Below, piece by piece: positions 9,479 through 18,038 of a stretch of DNA of 34,783 bases. The notes under the pieces were generated by a model, which had not been told where the DNA came from, did no database searches, and worked only from the letters and a program-made list of their open reading frames with translations. How positions within the stretch are numbered: position 1 is the stretch's first letter; each line of letters begins with the position of its first letter. Source of the stretch: Planctomycetota bacterium (GTDB lineage: Bacteria > Planctomycetota > Planctomycetia > Gemmatales > Gemmataceae); assembly GCA_016872595.1 (NCBI GenBank), contig VGZJ01000029.1, positions 1-34,783 on the forward strand. Direction: 5' to 3'. Both the position numbers and the translations under genes were made by a program.

Positions 9479-9754
9479 CTCGCGCCGGTAGAGGTGCCGG
9501 CCCTCGTCGGCGGGTTCGACCCCGGCACGCTGCGCCGCCTCGACCCGACCGACAACCCGCTGCGCAACGACGGCGCGGCCGCGCGGGTAAAGGTGCGGAA
9601 CCAGTCAGACAACACCATCGGTAAGGCCGGGGCCGCCGCGCTCGCGGGCTCGACCTTCCCCGGCCTGACGAAACTGATCCTCACCGACTGCGGCCTCGCC
9701 GCGGCAGAACTCAACGCCCTCGCCGCGGCCTTCGGCAACCGGGTGAAGTTCTGA
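9479..9754 (+). pseudogene. C-terminal fragment of an LRR protein
   Basis: The frame read from 9479 to the TGA at 9752-9754 encodes degenerate leucine-rich repeats: LRRLDPTDNPLRNDGAAA, then LTKLILTDCGLAAAELNALA and the tail FGNRVKF, the usual end of Gemmata TIGR02996/LRR proteins. There is no suitable start codon or ribosome binding site; upstream in this frame the DNA belongs to the 9132 gene read out of frame. Best read as the leftover 3' end of a larger LRR gene. Confidence 0.6.
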
Positions 9755-9773
9755 GCGCATGGGCCTCTTTGGA

Positions 9774-9977
9774 TCACTCGTACTGCTGTTCACATGCGAG
9801 CCGCTTCGCGGTGTCGGACCCGCTCAGTCGAATCGCCTTGCGCGCGCGGCAGGCCCGCGCCTTCAGTGTTCCCGCCGGGCACGCGGACTCGGCAGCGAGT
9901 TCGTCGTAACTCGCACCGTCGGCCACACGCCGAAGGAGAGCCGCGTCGGACGCCGTGACGACACCGACGGGCGCCGC
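9774..9977 (-). pseudogene. Sigma-70 region 4-like helix-turn-helix fragment
   Basis: On the minus strand the frame directly after the TAG at 9978-9980 reads DAALLRRVADGASYDELAAE, continuing SACPAGTLKARACRARKAIR, and ends at the TGA at 9774-9776. This has the spacing of ECF sigma region 4 (SYxELA...GTxKxRxxRARxxL). There is no start codon in this segment, and the in-frame TAG before it suggests a nonsense-broken gene or fragment. Could also be another HTH regulator. The stretch from 9978 to 10170 between this and the ATP-grasp remnant shows no recognisable domain. Confidence 0.4.
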
Positions 9978-10170
9978 CTACTCCGCGGCGGTCAGTTGGC
10001 CGAGCGCGAGCGTGCCGTTGTGGGCGCTGACGGCTTCGCGCAGAGACAAGCCCGCGGCGGCAGTGATAGTGTCGGTGTCGGTGGGCGCGCGGGGCAACCC
10101 CGCGTGTGATGCGGTTTCGTGTGGAACGGTGGCTTGTGCGATGCGATCTGGGCTGTGGCGTGATAGCCCG

Positions 10171-10784
10171 CTAACACGACCCGGCAGAGGACGCGAATCG
10201 TGATGCCACCTCGACCACGCGAGTTGGGTCGCACGCATAAAGCCACGAGCAACTGAAGCTGTTCCATTCGACAAGTCGGAACTCACCCGCGGCTTCGCAA
10301 CGACGATCTTCGTTTCGGGGTCGTACCGCGTGGGCGCGAGGGCCGTCTCGAAAGCGCTTTCTGCGATGAGCCGACCGACGAACAGCTTGTGAACACTCGT
10401 CGGCCGAGCGAATACGCACCCGTGGTTGCCGTACAGCCGGAACAGCCGTTCCTTCTCGCGGATCGCGTCCACCCCGGCGATGATCTCGTGTTGTTGGTTC
10501 AGAAGGAACGGGGCGAAGTGCGGGTAGTAGGCGGCGCAGTCGAGATTCTCGGACGAGCACCACCCGCCCGGCCTCCAACCGAGTCTGAGCATCGCGTGCC
10601 GTACAGTTGGGTACGTTCCGTACACAATGGCGCACGAACCGGGTGGGAGAGGAGCCGGTCCCTTCACGATCTCGCGGTAGGTCACGTAACGGCAAGCCAT
10701 CCCTTGCCGCCGAATCTCAGCGACAAGAGGTTCGATTTCAGAACCGTAAACGTCCGCTTCGATCAGCCAAGTGGGATGGGTCAT
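10171..10784 (-). pseudogene. ATP-grasp family gene with internal deletion and frameshift
   Basis: From the ATG at 10784, residues 1 to about 165 are well kept: MTHPTWLIEADVYGSEIEPL, ENLDCAAYYPHFAPFLLNQ, HKLFVGR, and KIVVAKPR near 10290. At about 10285-10291 the frame breaks; in the next frame the sequence continues directly with EFRLVEWNSFSCSWLYACD and stops at the TGA at 10171-10173. The E-x-N pair in VEWNSFS matches the metal-binding end of ATP-grasp domains (RimK/DUF4343-like). Family members have several tens of residues between these segments, so the core was deleted as well as shifted. It starts 9 bp after the Hsp70 stop, so it was probably the second gene of that operon. Confidence 0.75.
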
Positions 10785-10793
10785 GCGTTTGCC

Positions 10794-12638
10794 TCACTTA
10801 CCCTCGCGGGCGTTGAACTCCAGCTTCCACTTCTGTTTGCCGTCGCGGGATTGGAGCCACAGTTCCAGTTGGCCCACGGCCGTGACCTTGCTGTGAAGGT
10901 GAACGGGGACCACCTGCCCGCCGGCGGTGGTGCCCTTGGCTTCCAGCGTCGTCTTCACCGGCGCGAGTTCGTCGACTTGGCCCTGCCAGTCTTCCACTAC
11001 CGTGCCCGCGGCGTCGTCGCGGCGGACGGTGCTGCCGAGGAAACGGAACTCGGCTTCGGTCCCGACCCTAACGCCGACTTCGTAGCTGGGAATGTCGGAC
11101 TCGCTCCCTTCTTCCATGCCGAATGGGGCCACGCAGATGGCCTTGATCGGCGGGGCAAAGCCGGGCACTGCGGGCATGTTCGTTTCTACGCCGATGTAGT
11201 AGCTCCGGGCCGTGCCGCCGCGGATGCGCACGCCCTTGCCGCGCTTCACGAGACCGTAGTAGGCCGCGCCGCGCGCGACCGCGAGGTCGAGGTCCGCGCC
11301 GGGCAGTTCGCGCGTGGCGTCGGCCTTCGCGCTCTTGGCCCACGCGCCCAGCACGCCGATCAAGCGGTTGCGGAGTACGTCGCCCTTAAACACGCCGCCG
11401 TTGAAGAGAATTGCGCCGGGCACGCTCGCACTCGCGGCGGGCTTCTTTTTCGCGGCGCTCGCGCGGTTCGCCAGTGCCTCCGCTTGGCGCGAGAGGAACG
11501 AGGCGAGGTGGCGCGTGATGCCGGCGTCGGAGACGTAGGGCAGGCCGAGTTCGGCCAGACCACCGACGCGCCCGGTCGCGGGCGCGGCGTCACGCGGGCA
11601 GTCGGGGAAGAAGCCGTCCACCAGCACCTTTTCGAGATCGGCGCGGGCGAGGTCGTGCTTGATCGACCCGCCGACGATGCTCCGGCCCTTGCCCAGCACC
11701 GTGACCGGGGCGCTCTGGAGCTTGGGCCGCGTGAACAGCTCTTCCTTCGCGTTGCGGCAGGCGTAGGTGAGTTGGAGCATCTGCCCGGCGTCGAGCTTCG
11801 TGCCCTTTGCGCTCAGCGCTTGCGCGACCGAGTACGCGAGCGCGAGGTCCATGTTGTCGCCGCCGAGCAGCAAGTGATCGCCGACCGCGAGCCGCGTGAG
11901 CGCGAGGTTGCCGCCCTCTTCGCCCACTTCGATCAGCGTGAAGTCGGTGGTGCCGCCGCCCACGTCCGCGACCAGCACCATTTCGCCCACGCCGACCTGC
12001 TTGCGCCAGTCGTCGCCGGTGCGGTCGAGCCACGCATAGAACGCGGCCTGCGGTTCTTCGAGCAGCGTGAGGTGCTCGAACCCGGCGGCGCGCGCGGCCT
12101 CGACGGTCAACTCGCGGGCCGCGGCGTCGAACGACGCGGGCACCGTTAGCACGATGTCCTGCGCTTCGAGCTTGTTCGCGGCGTCTTTGCCCGCGTGCGT
12201 GTGGTTCCACGCCTCCGCGATGTGCTTCAGGTAGCGCGTCGTGGCATCGACCGGCGACACCTTCCGCGCGCCGGTATCGGGCGCGCGGTGCGGCAGGATC
12301 GGCGCTTTGCGGTCCACGTCGGGGTGGCACAGCCACGACTTCGCGCTGGCGACGAGGCGCGTCGGCACCTGCGACCCGAACACGCGGGCGAACTCGCCGA
12401 CGGCATAGTCACGTTTGGAGTCCCACGGCAGTTTGAGCGCCCCGGCCGGTTGCTCGCCGTCGCCGGGGAGGTACAGGAACGACGGCAACAGCGGCCGGTC
12501 TTCGACCGCGCCTTGCGCGACCACTTGCGCGATGGGGAACGGCGTGACCTTCGCGTCCTTGCCCGCGACCGTGTCCACGAAGGCCAGCGCGCAGTTCGTA
12601 GTGCCGAGGTCGATGCCGACGACGAAGCGGGAAGCCAT
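10794..12638 (-). CDS. Hsp70 family (DnaK-like) chaperone
   Basis: 614 residues from the ATG at 12638; the frame extends to 12746 but that part has no conserved sequence. The actin-like ATPase motifs are intact: phosphate-1 GIDLGTTN (residues 8-15), phosphate-2 DVGGGTTDF (225-233) and the adenosine-region GAILFNGGVF (about 408-417). The C-terminal part differs from classical DnaK: a short beta-rich region ending near KWKLEFNAREGK with no helical lid and no EEVD-like tail. This fits the divergent Hsp70 paralogues of planctomycetes rather than housekeeping DnaK; no grpE or dnaJ is near. It is followed 9 bp later by the decayed ATP-grasp gene. Confidence 0.88.
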   Translation of the reverse strand: MASRFVVGIDLGTTNCALAFVDTVAGKDAKVTPFPIAQVVAQGAVEDRPLLPSFLYLPGDGEQPAGALKLPWDSKRDYAVGEFARVFGSQVPTRLVASAKSWLCHPDVDRKAPILPHRAPDTGARKVSPVDATTRYLKHIAEAWNHTHAGKDAANKLEAQDIVLTVPASFDAAARELTVEAARAAGFEHLTLLEEPQAAFYAWLDRTGDDWRKQVGVGEMVLVADVGGGTTDFTLIEVGEEGGNLALTRLAVGDHLLLGGDNMDLALAYSVAQALSAKGTKLDAGQMLQLTYACRNAKEELFTRPKLQSAPVTVLGKGRSIVGGSIKHDLARADLEKVLVDGFFPDCPRDAAPATGRVGGLAELGLPYVSDAGITRHLASFLSRQAEALANRASAAKKKPAASASVPGAILFNGGVFKGDVLRNRLIGVLGAWAKSAKADATRELPGADLDLAVARGAAYYGLVKRGKGVRIRGGTARSYYIGVETNMPAVPGFAPPIKAICVAPFGMEEGSESDIPSYEVGVRVGTEAEFRFLGSTVRRDDAAGTVVEDWQGQVDELAPVKTTLEAKGTTAGGQVVPVHLHSKVTAVGQLELWLQSRDGKQKWKLEFNAREGK

Positions 12639-12808
12639 AGTTGGTGTTTCGTGTGTGGGTGACTCGCGCCGCGCGCCCCTTCGGGTCGCGGCTACGCGCG
12701 TTGTACGTTTCCATTTTATCGCATTGGCGGAACCCGATAGCCGCAAGGCGGGTTGAAACGTAGCCTTGCGTTCATCCGCGCCCGCGCCACCACCTTGATA
12801 AACGGACC
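12639..12808. promoter_or_regulatory. Divergent promoter region, Hsp70 gene / membrane-spermidine synthase gene
   Basis: 170 bp with no gene. On the minus strand TAAAAT (12718-12713), preceded by TG three bases further upstream, is a possible -10 for the Hsp70 gene, about 75 nt before its start; no good -35. No CIRCE element is visible, so HrcA control is not supported. Confidence 0.3.
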
Positions 12809-15274
12809 ATGAGTACCACCGTTCCCGCTTCGGTTCCGCTGCCGTTCGGCCGTCTCGTCGGCGTCGGGGCCGTCATCTTCTGCGCGAACGCGGCGCTCTT
12901 GGTGCTGCAACTGGTGGCCGGGCGGCTGCTCGCGCCGTTCATCGGCTCCAGCCTCGAAACGTGGACGTCGATCATCGGCGTGTTCCTCACCGGCATCGCG
13001 CTGGGCAACGGCTTCGGCGGGAAACTGGCCGACCGTTACCCGACCCCGCGAACGCTCGCGGCGCTGCTCGCGCTGGGCGCGGTCGCGGCGCTGTGGATGC
13101 TCGTGTTCCCGCTGATCCTGAGTTCGACCGGGCTGCACAAGGCGCTGCCGCTCGGCCCGCGCATCCCGCTCTTGGCCGCGGCGCTGTGCCTGCCCGCGGG
13201 GTTCGTGCTGAGCCTGCTCACCCCGCTGGCGATCAAACTCGGTCTGCCCGACGTGTCGCACACGGGCCGCGTCGCCGGGTTAATCTTCGCGCTCAGCACG
13301 CTCGGCTGCTTGCTGGGCAACTACGTCACCGGGTTTTACCTGATCCCGACGTTCACCATCAACACGCTGGTGATCGTGTCCGCAGGGGTGTTGGTACTGC
13401 TGGCGGTCGTGTCGCAGGTCGTGGTGCGAAAGCAAGAACCTACCCCCCCATCCCCCCTCCCTGAAGGGAGGGGGGGGCAAGAATCGTCACGCGCCAATGA
13501 CCTTTCCGATGCGCCAATGTCTGACTCTCCCCCTCCCTTCAGGGAGGGGGGGCAGGGGGGGGTAGGTTCTCTCAACCCCCACGCCTTCACCGACATTCGC
13601 ATCGCCTACTTGGTCGTGTTCCTGTCGAGCTTCTGCGGCATGACGCTCGAACTGACGGCGTCGCGCGTGCTGGCGATGCAACTCGGCGTGTCGCTGTTCA
13701 CGTGGACCGGGATCATCGGCGTGATGCTCGCGGGCACCGCGCTGGGGAACTTCACCGGCGGGCAACTCGCCGACCGCGTGAACCGGCCCGGCTCCACCTT
13801 CAACCCGCGGTACGCGCTGGCCGCGACGCTGTGCTTCGCCGCCGCCGCCACCGTGTTCATGTTCGTGGCGATGGCCCTCGTGACACGATTCAAGGCGTTC
13901 CACGACTGGGGCCCGATCACGCAGGTCATGGGCTGGACGTTCAGCCTGTTCTTCCTGCCGATGTTCGCACTCGGGCTGGTGTCGCCGCAGGTGATCCGGC
14001 TCGCGGTGCCCGACGTGAGTCACGCCGGGCGCGTGGCCGGGCGCGTGTACGCGTGGAGCACGGTCGGGGCCATCGTCGGCACGTTCGCCGCCGGCTACGT
14101 GCTGCTGTCCGCACTCGGCATGTACCAGACGATCCTCGCCGCGTCGCTGGTCGTCGGCGGCGCGAGCCTGCTGGCCGCGAAGGTGTGGGACAACAACCCG
14201 CTGTTGTACCTGTTCAGCGTCGTCCTCGGCGGCATCACCGGCGGGTTCATCCTCACCAACCGCGACCAGAGCGACGAGTACCTCGTGAAGGTCGAGTCGA
14301 ACTACTACACGATCAAAGTGACCCGCGCCGGGGTGTTCGGTCACGAGGCCGCGCGCGCCCTGAACCTCGACAAACTCATGCACTCGGTGGTGGACCCCTA
14401 CGACCCGCTGTTCCTGTACTACACGCACGAGTTCACGCAGGTCGAACTCACGCGCGCCGCGCGGGCCGCGAACCCGGACGCGAAGGTACTGGTGATCGGC
14501 GGCGGCGGGTACACGTTCCCGCGGTACGTGAACGCGCAGCTCCCCGACGTGCAGGTGGACGTGGTCGAGATCGACCCGAAGGTCACGCAGGTGGCGTTCG
14601 AACACTTGGGACTTGAGCGGCACCCGAAGCTGAACCCCATTCACATGGACGGCCGGCAGTTCGTGGCCGAGCGCGCCGCGCCGGGCGGCTACGACCTCGT
14701 GATTCAGGACGCGGTGAACGACCTCTCGGTGCCCGCCCACCTGATGACCAAAGAGTACAACGACGCGGTGAAGGCCGTGCTGAAGCCGGACGGCGTGTAC
14801 CTGCTCACCATCATCGACTCGGTCGCCGACGGGAAGCTGTGGAAGGCGGCGATGGCGACGCTGGCGAAGACGTACCCGGCCGAGAACGTGGTGATGCTGC
14901 GCGTGCCGGACCCGATGGAGCACGCGCGCGCGAAACTGTGGCACGAGGAGCGACACGTACTGGTGATCTACGCCTCGAACACGGCGTTCTCGCACGCGGC
15001 GCTCGAAAACGCCGTGCGCAAGGCGATGCCGGACACGCGCCTGCCGCTGAGCACGTTCGCGGCCGGCGAGGTGCCGGTGCCCGGTGCGGGGCCGGCGACC
15101 GCGGCCCGGTTCGGCCCCACCGGGATCGCCCCGAAGCCGTTCGTGTACACCAAACTGGTCGATCCGGCCCTGCTGAAGACCTACACCGACCGCGAACCGG
15201 GCCTCGTGCTGACGGACCAGTTCTGCCCCATCGACAACCTGATGGCCGACGTGTTCCGCCGCCGCGAGCGCTAG
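12809..15274 (+). CDS. Fused multi-pass membrane / spermidine synthase-like protein
   Basis: 821 residues. Two blocks of hydrophobic helices, about residues 10-205 and 265-490, each with the repeated GxxLGNxxGGxLADR-like loop (ALGNGFGGKLADRYP and ALGNFTGGQLADRVN), form an MFS-like membrane part. A soluble class I methyltransferase-fold domain follows, with VLVIGGGGYTFPR near 560-572, VVEIDPKV near 585 and an acidic IQDAVNDL segment, as in polyamine aminopropyltransferases. Such fusions are common in planctomycetes; true polyamine synthesis is not proven. The linker between the two membrane halves (about residues 208-256) is encoded largely by an inserted palindromic repeat and reads as Pro/Gly-rich low complexity. 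The stop overlaps the convergent Uma2 stop in a CTAG. Confidence 0.87.
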   Translation: MSTTVPASVPLPFGRLVGVGAVIFCANAALLVLQLVAGRLLAPFIGSSLETWTSIIGVFLTGIALGNGFGGKLADRYPTPRTLAALLALGAVAALWMLVFPLILSSTGLHKALPLGPRIPLLAAALCLPAGFVLSLLTPLAIKLGLPDVSHTGRVAGLIFALSTLGCLLGNYVTGFYLIPTFTINTLVIVSAGVLVLLAVVSQVVVRKQEPTPPSPLPEGRGGQESSRANDLSDAPMSDSPPPFREGGQGGVGSLNPHAFTDIRIAYLVVFLSSFCGMTLELTASRVLAMQLGVSLFTWTGIIGVMLAGTALGNFTGGQLADRVNRPGSTFNPRYALAATLCFAAAATVFMFVAMALVTRFKAFHDWGPITQVMGWTFSLFFLPMFALGLVSPQVIRLAVPDVSHAGRVAGRVYAWSTVGAIVGTFAAGYVLLSALGMYQTILAASLVVGGASLLAAKVWDNNPLLYLFSVVLGGITGGFILTNRDQSDEYLVKVESNYYTIKVTRAGVFGHEAARALNLDKLMHSVVDPYDPLFLYYTHEFTQVELTRAARAANPDAKVLVIGGGGYTFPRYVNAQLPDVQVDVVEIDPKVTQVAFEHLGLERHPKLNPIHMDGRQFVAERAAPGGYDLVIQDAVNDLSVPAHLMTKEYNDAVKAVLKPDGVYLLTIIDSVADGKLWKAAMATLAKTYPAENVVMLRVPDPMEHARAKLWHEERHVLVIYASNTAFSHAALENAVRKAMPDTRLPLSTFAAGEVPVPGAGPATAARFGPTGIAPKPFVYTKLVDPALLKTYTDREPGLVLTDQFCPIDNLMADVFRRRER
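13435..13570. repeat. REPIN-like palindromic element (family B) inserted in frame in a CDS
   Basis: Two ~44-bp arms (13435-13478 and 13527-13570) are near-perfect inverted copies starting AGAACCTACC. Each arm contains a self-complementary core, CTCCCTGAAGGGAG on the left and CTCCCTTCAGGGAG on the right, with C and G runs around it. The spacer carries the 9-bp direct repeat GCGCCAATG (13491-13499 and 13511-13519). The host reading frame stays open through the whole element, giving TPPSPLPEGRGG and PPPFREGGQGG. Confidence 0.85.
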
Positions 15275-15852
15275 GGCAACAGGTCGGTAACGGGAACGGC
15301 CGCGCCCGGCGCGGCCAGCGACGTCACGCTCGCGCTGGGCGCGTGCGTGGTGCGAACGCGGTACGCGGTCGCGCCGAGGCCGGTTGGCAACGGTTCGGGT
15401 TCGCGGAACACGTGCAGCGCGCGCCCCTCCACGTCCAGCACCCAGTACTCCGCGATGCCCGCCGTCGCGTACAGTTCCGCCTCCGTCGTCAGGTCGTAGT
15501 CGAGTGTCGTGGCCGAGACTTCCACGACAAGTAACGCCGTGGTCGGGTGGTCGGTGTAGTTCTCAATCTTCCCAGCGTAGACCGCGACCTCCGCGTTCCG
15601 GCTCGCTATGCGCGAGGTTGAGCGGACCGCCGCTGCCGATCCACGCCGCGCCCGCGAAGATGCGCGCCAGCAGTTCGGCCGTTTTGCGGCACGCGAGAAC
15701 GTGCGACCAGTTGATCGGACTCATCTCGACCACCTCGCCGAAGATGAGTTCGACGCGCGTGCCGTCGAAGAAGCCGAGTTCTCCTAGCGGTAGTACTGCG
15801 CGCGCGTGAACCGGAACGGGCGGTTCGGGCGCGGGGGCGCTTTCGCGGCCAT
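15271..15852 (-). pseudogene. Uma2 family nuclease-fold gene with two frameshifts
   Basis: Three frames must be joined to recover a Uma2 protein (PD-(D/E)XK superfamily). From the ATG at 15852: MAAKAPPRPNRPFRFTRAQY up to a TAG near 15787; then, after a one-base loss, LGELGFFDGTRVELIFGEVV, VEMSPINWSHVLACRKTAEL and on to HSEPE; then, after a one-base gain near 15590-15597, VAVYAGKIENYTDHPTTALL, VVEVSATTLDYDL, AELYATAGIAEYWVLDVEGR and the TAG at 15271-15273. The two single-base changes compensate each other. The nuclease-motif Glu in VVEVS is kept. Either a young pseudogene or two sequencing errors. Confidence 0.82.
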
Positions 15853-15997
15853 GTGTCACTTCCGCCGTTCAGCGTACCCGCTCGGTGTGCCCGAAACCAG
15901 ACCGGCGCGCCGGCACGCTTCCGCCCGGTTCCCTCTGCCCACGGCCCGCGACGGGCGGTAGGTTGTCTGGGTACGTCACCGCCCCACGGGTCGCACG

Positions 15998-16768
15998 ATG
16001 CGCGAGTTCGTTGAAGGCTACGGGTACCTCGGCGTGTTCGCGACCCTGCTCGCGGCCGGGTTCGGGTTCCCGATCCCGGAAGAGCTGCCGGTCATCTTCG
16101 CCGGCATCATGGTCGGCCACGAAGACACCACGCTCCGCTGGTACGTCATGCTGCCGGTGGTGATCGCCGGCGTCGTGATCGGCGACGGCGTCCTCTACGG
16201 CATCGGCCGCATCTGGGGCCACCGGTTGCTCAACATCGGGTTCGTGCGCCGCAAGCTCGTGCCCGTGGACAAGCAGGCCCAGATCGAGAAGAACTTCGCG
16301 GAGCGCGGCATCTGGGTGCTGCTCGGCGCGCGCATGCTGCCCGGCATCCGCACGCCCATCTTCATCATGGCGGGTGTGCTCCGCGTCCCGGTCGGGCGGT
16401 TCCTCCTCGCCGACGCCATTTACGCCATCCCGCTCGTCAACCTGCTGTTCTGGCTCTCGTACTCGCTGACCGACCAGATGCTCGTGATCTTCAAAACGGT
16501 GAAGGAGTACCAGTCGCTGGTGGCGGTGGCGGTGCTGTCGGGGGTCGCGGGGGCGCTGATCCAGAAGTACCTGCTGAGCCGGCACGTCTCGACGGGCGAA
16601 GCGCCGCACGTGCCGGACATCATCGCCAAGCCCGCGGTGGCCGCGGCCCACGTGGTGGAAAAGGTGGTGGAGAAGGTGACGGGCCGGCACCACGACCGGC
16701 CGCCCGACGAGCCGCCGCCCGAGGGCGACGCACCGGCGCAAGCGCCGTCCGGAGCCCCGTCGCCGTAG
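15998..16768 (+). CDS. DedA/VTT family membrane protein
   Basis: 256 residues. Family marks are FGFPIPEE (residues 23-30), the acidic re-entrant motif, and GARMLPGIRTP (110-120), the G-x-x-R-x-x-P-G-x-R motif. Four to five membrane helices. DedA proteins act as lipid (undecaprenyl-phosphate or phospholipid) scramblases/transporters in the inner membrane. The C-terminal ~60 residues are a Pro/His/Glu-rich hydrophilic tail not typical of the family. The gene converges with the prenyltransferase-repeat gene; a palindromic element fills the gap between the stops. Confidence 0.9.
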   Translation: MREFVEGYGYLGVFATLLAAGFGFPIPEELPVIFAGIMVGHEDTTLRWYVMLPVVIAGVVIGDGVLYGIGRIWGHRLLNIGFVRRKLVPVDKQAQIEKNFAERGIWVLLGARMLPGIRTPIFIMAGVLRVPVGRFLLADAIYAIPLVNLLFWLSYSLTDQMLVIFKTVKEYQSLVAVAVLSGVAGALIQKYLLSRHVSTGEAPHVPDIIAKPAVAAAHVVEKVVEKVTGRHHDRPPDEPPPEGDAPAQAPSGAPSP

Positions 16769-16771
16769 GCG

Positions 16772-16875
16772 GCCCGTGTTCGTAGTAACCCGCTTCAGCG
16801 GGTCATAGCGCAGTGCGCGAACGCGAAGCGCCCTCGCGCCCCGACCCGCTGAAGCGGGTTACTACGAACACGGGC
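16772..16875. repeat. REPIN-like palindromic element (family C, copy 1); likely bidirectional terminator
   Basis: Perfect 33-bp inverted arms (16772-16804 and 16843-16875) around a 38-bp spacer. Each arm includes a hairpin core, ACCCGCTTCAGCGGGT on the left and ACCCGCTGAAGCGGGT on the right, next to a CGTAGTA/TACTACG end. It lies between the convergent stops at 16768 and 16878 and could end transcription both ways. It shares the arms and the 38-bp spacer length with copy 2 at 18039-18134. Confidence 0.88.
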
Positions 16876-16877
16876 GG

Positions 16878-18014
16878 TCACTTCTGCAAGATCGGCAGGT
16901 AGTTGTTCGGGAGTTGGAGCACGATCAGACTCATGGCGGTGGCGTAGGCCGAGCCGTGGTACTGGTCGCTCCACACGCCGCCGTTGGCGCGGGCGCGGGC
17001 GAGCAGGTCGTCGCGCACCGCGGGGAACCACGTGCGCCAGTAGTCGCCGCCCGCGGTCCACATGGCCAGTGCCGCGTAGTACTGGCCGTAGTAGTAGTGC
17101 TGCGCGGGGATCTCGCGCTGGTTGAACTGCCGGCCCGGTGTGAACTGCTGGAGGTAGCGCAGGCCGCGGTCGATGGCCTTGCCGTTCACCTCGTCGTCCT
17201 CGGGCACGCTCGCGCTGTACAGCCCCACGATGGCCGCGGCCGTGCGCGCGAACGCCGAGAACCCCTGCCCCTTGAAGTACGTGAACCCGCCGTCCGCGGC
17301 CTGACACCCGCGGATGTACTCCGCGCCGTTGCGCACTACGCTCTTGCGGACGAACACCCCGGCGTTGCGGGCCGCGCGCAGGGCCATCATGTACGCCACC
17401 GTGACCGACACGTCGGCGAACGCCGCGCCCGGCTCGTACCGCCACCCGCCCTCCTTGTTCTGCGCCGCGACCGAGAACGCGGTGGACTGTTCGAGCGCGG
17501 CCCGCACCTTCTTCTGCCGGGCCGGGTCCGGGGTCATCCCGCACACCTCGGCGAGGAACAGGCTGGCGAACCCGTGGCTGTACATCGCGCTCGGCCCCGT
17601 GCGCCCGCCGAACCCGCCCTCGTTGGCACTCAGGAACCCCGCGCGCGCGCCGGCCCCGGTGCCGAGCTTCAGCATGTAGTCGAGCGCGGCCGACACGTTC
17701 TTGCCATACTTGCCGCGGCCCGGTTGGTGCCCCGCGCCCATGAGGGCCAGCCCGCCGAGCCCGGTGATGCCGGACGCGGTGCCCCCGGCGCGGTCGGTGA
17801 ACGCGCCGTCCGCGCCCTGCCCTTGTGCGAGGTGCGAGAGGCCCCGGTCGATGGCCGACTGGGTGTCCGCGGTGATGAACTCCGCGCCATTGTCCGGGCG
17901 CAGCGCGTTCGCCCCGATGGGCTGGGCGTGGCCGAACCAGCTCGCCCCGACCGTCGCGCCGACGGTCGCCGCCGCGCGGAACACGTCGCGCCGGGATACG
18001 CTGAGGTCAGGCAT
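16878..18014 (-). CDS. Tat-exported prenyltransferase/squalene-oxidase repeat protein
   Basis: 378 residues from the ATG at 18014, which has AGAGG upstream; an in-frame start at 18164 would only translate the palindromic and tandem repeats. The N-terminus has a twin-arginine signal (SRRDVFRAA, residues 7-15, then a hydrophobic stretch). The rest is an alpha/alpha toroid of terpene-cyclase or prenyltransferase type: repeated Gly-rich turns GADGAFTD, NEGGFGG, QNKEGGWRYEPGAA and AADGGFTYF. The DxDD protonation motif of squalene-hopene cyclases is not seen, so it is probably not a cyclase. Last gene of the BatA operon, 166 bp after the previous stop, with element C copy 2 in that gap. Confidence 0.85.
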   Translation of the reverse strand: MPDLSVSRRDVFRAAATVGATVGASWFGHAQPIGANALRPDNGAEFITADTQSAIDRGLSHLAQGQGADGAFTDRAGGTASGITGLGGLALMGAGHQPGRGKYGKNVSAALDYMLKLGTGAGARAGFLSANEGGFGGRTGPSAMYSHGFASLFLAEVCGMTPDPARQKKVRAALEQSTAFSVAAQNKEGGWRYEPGAAFADVSVTVAYMMALRAARNAGVFVRKSVVRNGAEYIRGCQAADGGFTYFKGQGFSAFARTAAAIVGLYSASVPEDDEVNGKAIDRGLRYLQQFTPGRQFNQREIPAQHYYYGQYYAALAMWTAGGDYWRTWFPAVRDDLLARARANGGVWSDQYHGSAYATAMSLIVLQLPNNYLPILQK

Positions 18015-18038
18015 GAGGGAACCTCTGAAGGCGTTCTG

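Noticed and set aside
12639-12808. CIRCE operator for the Hsp70 gene
   Set aside because: No TTAGCACTC inverted repeat is present.
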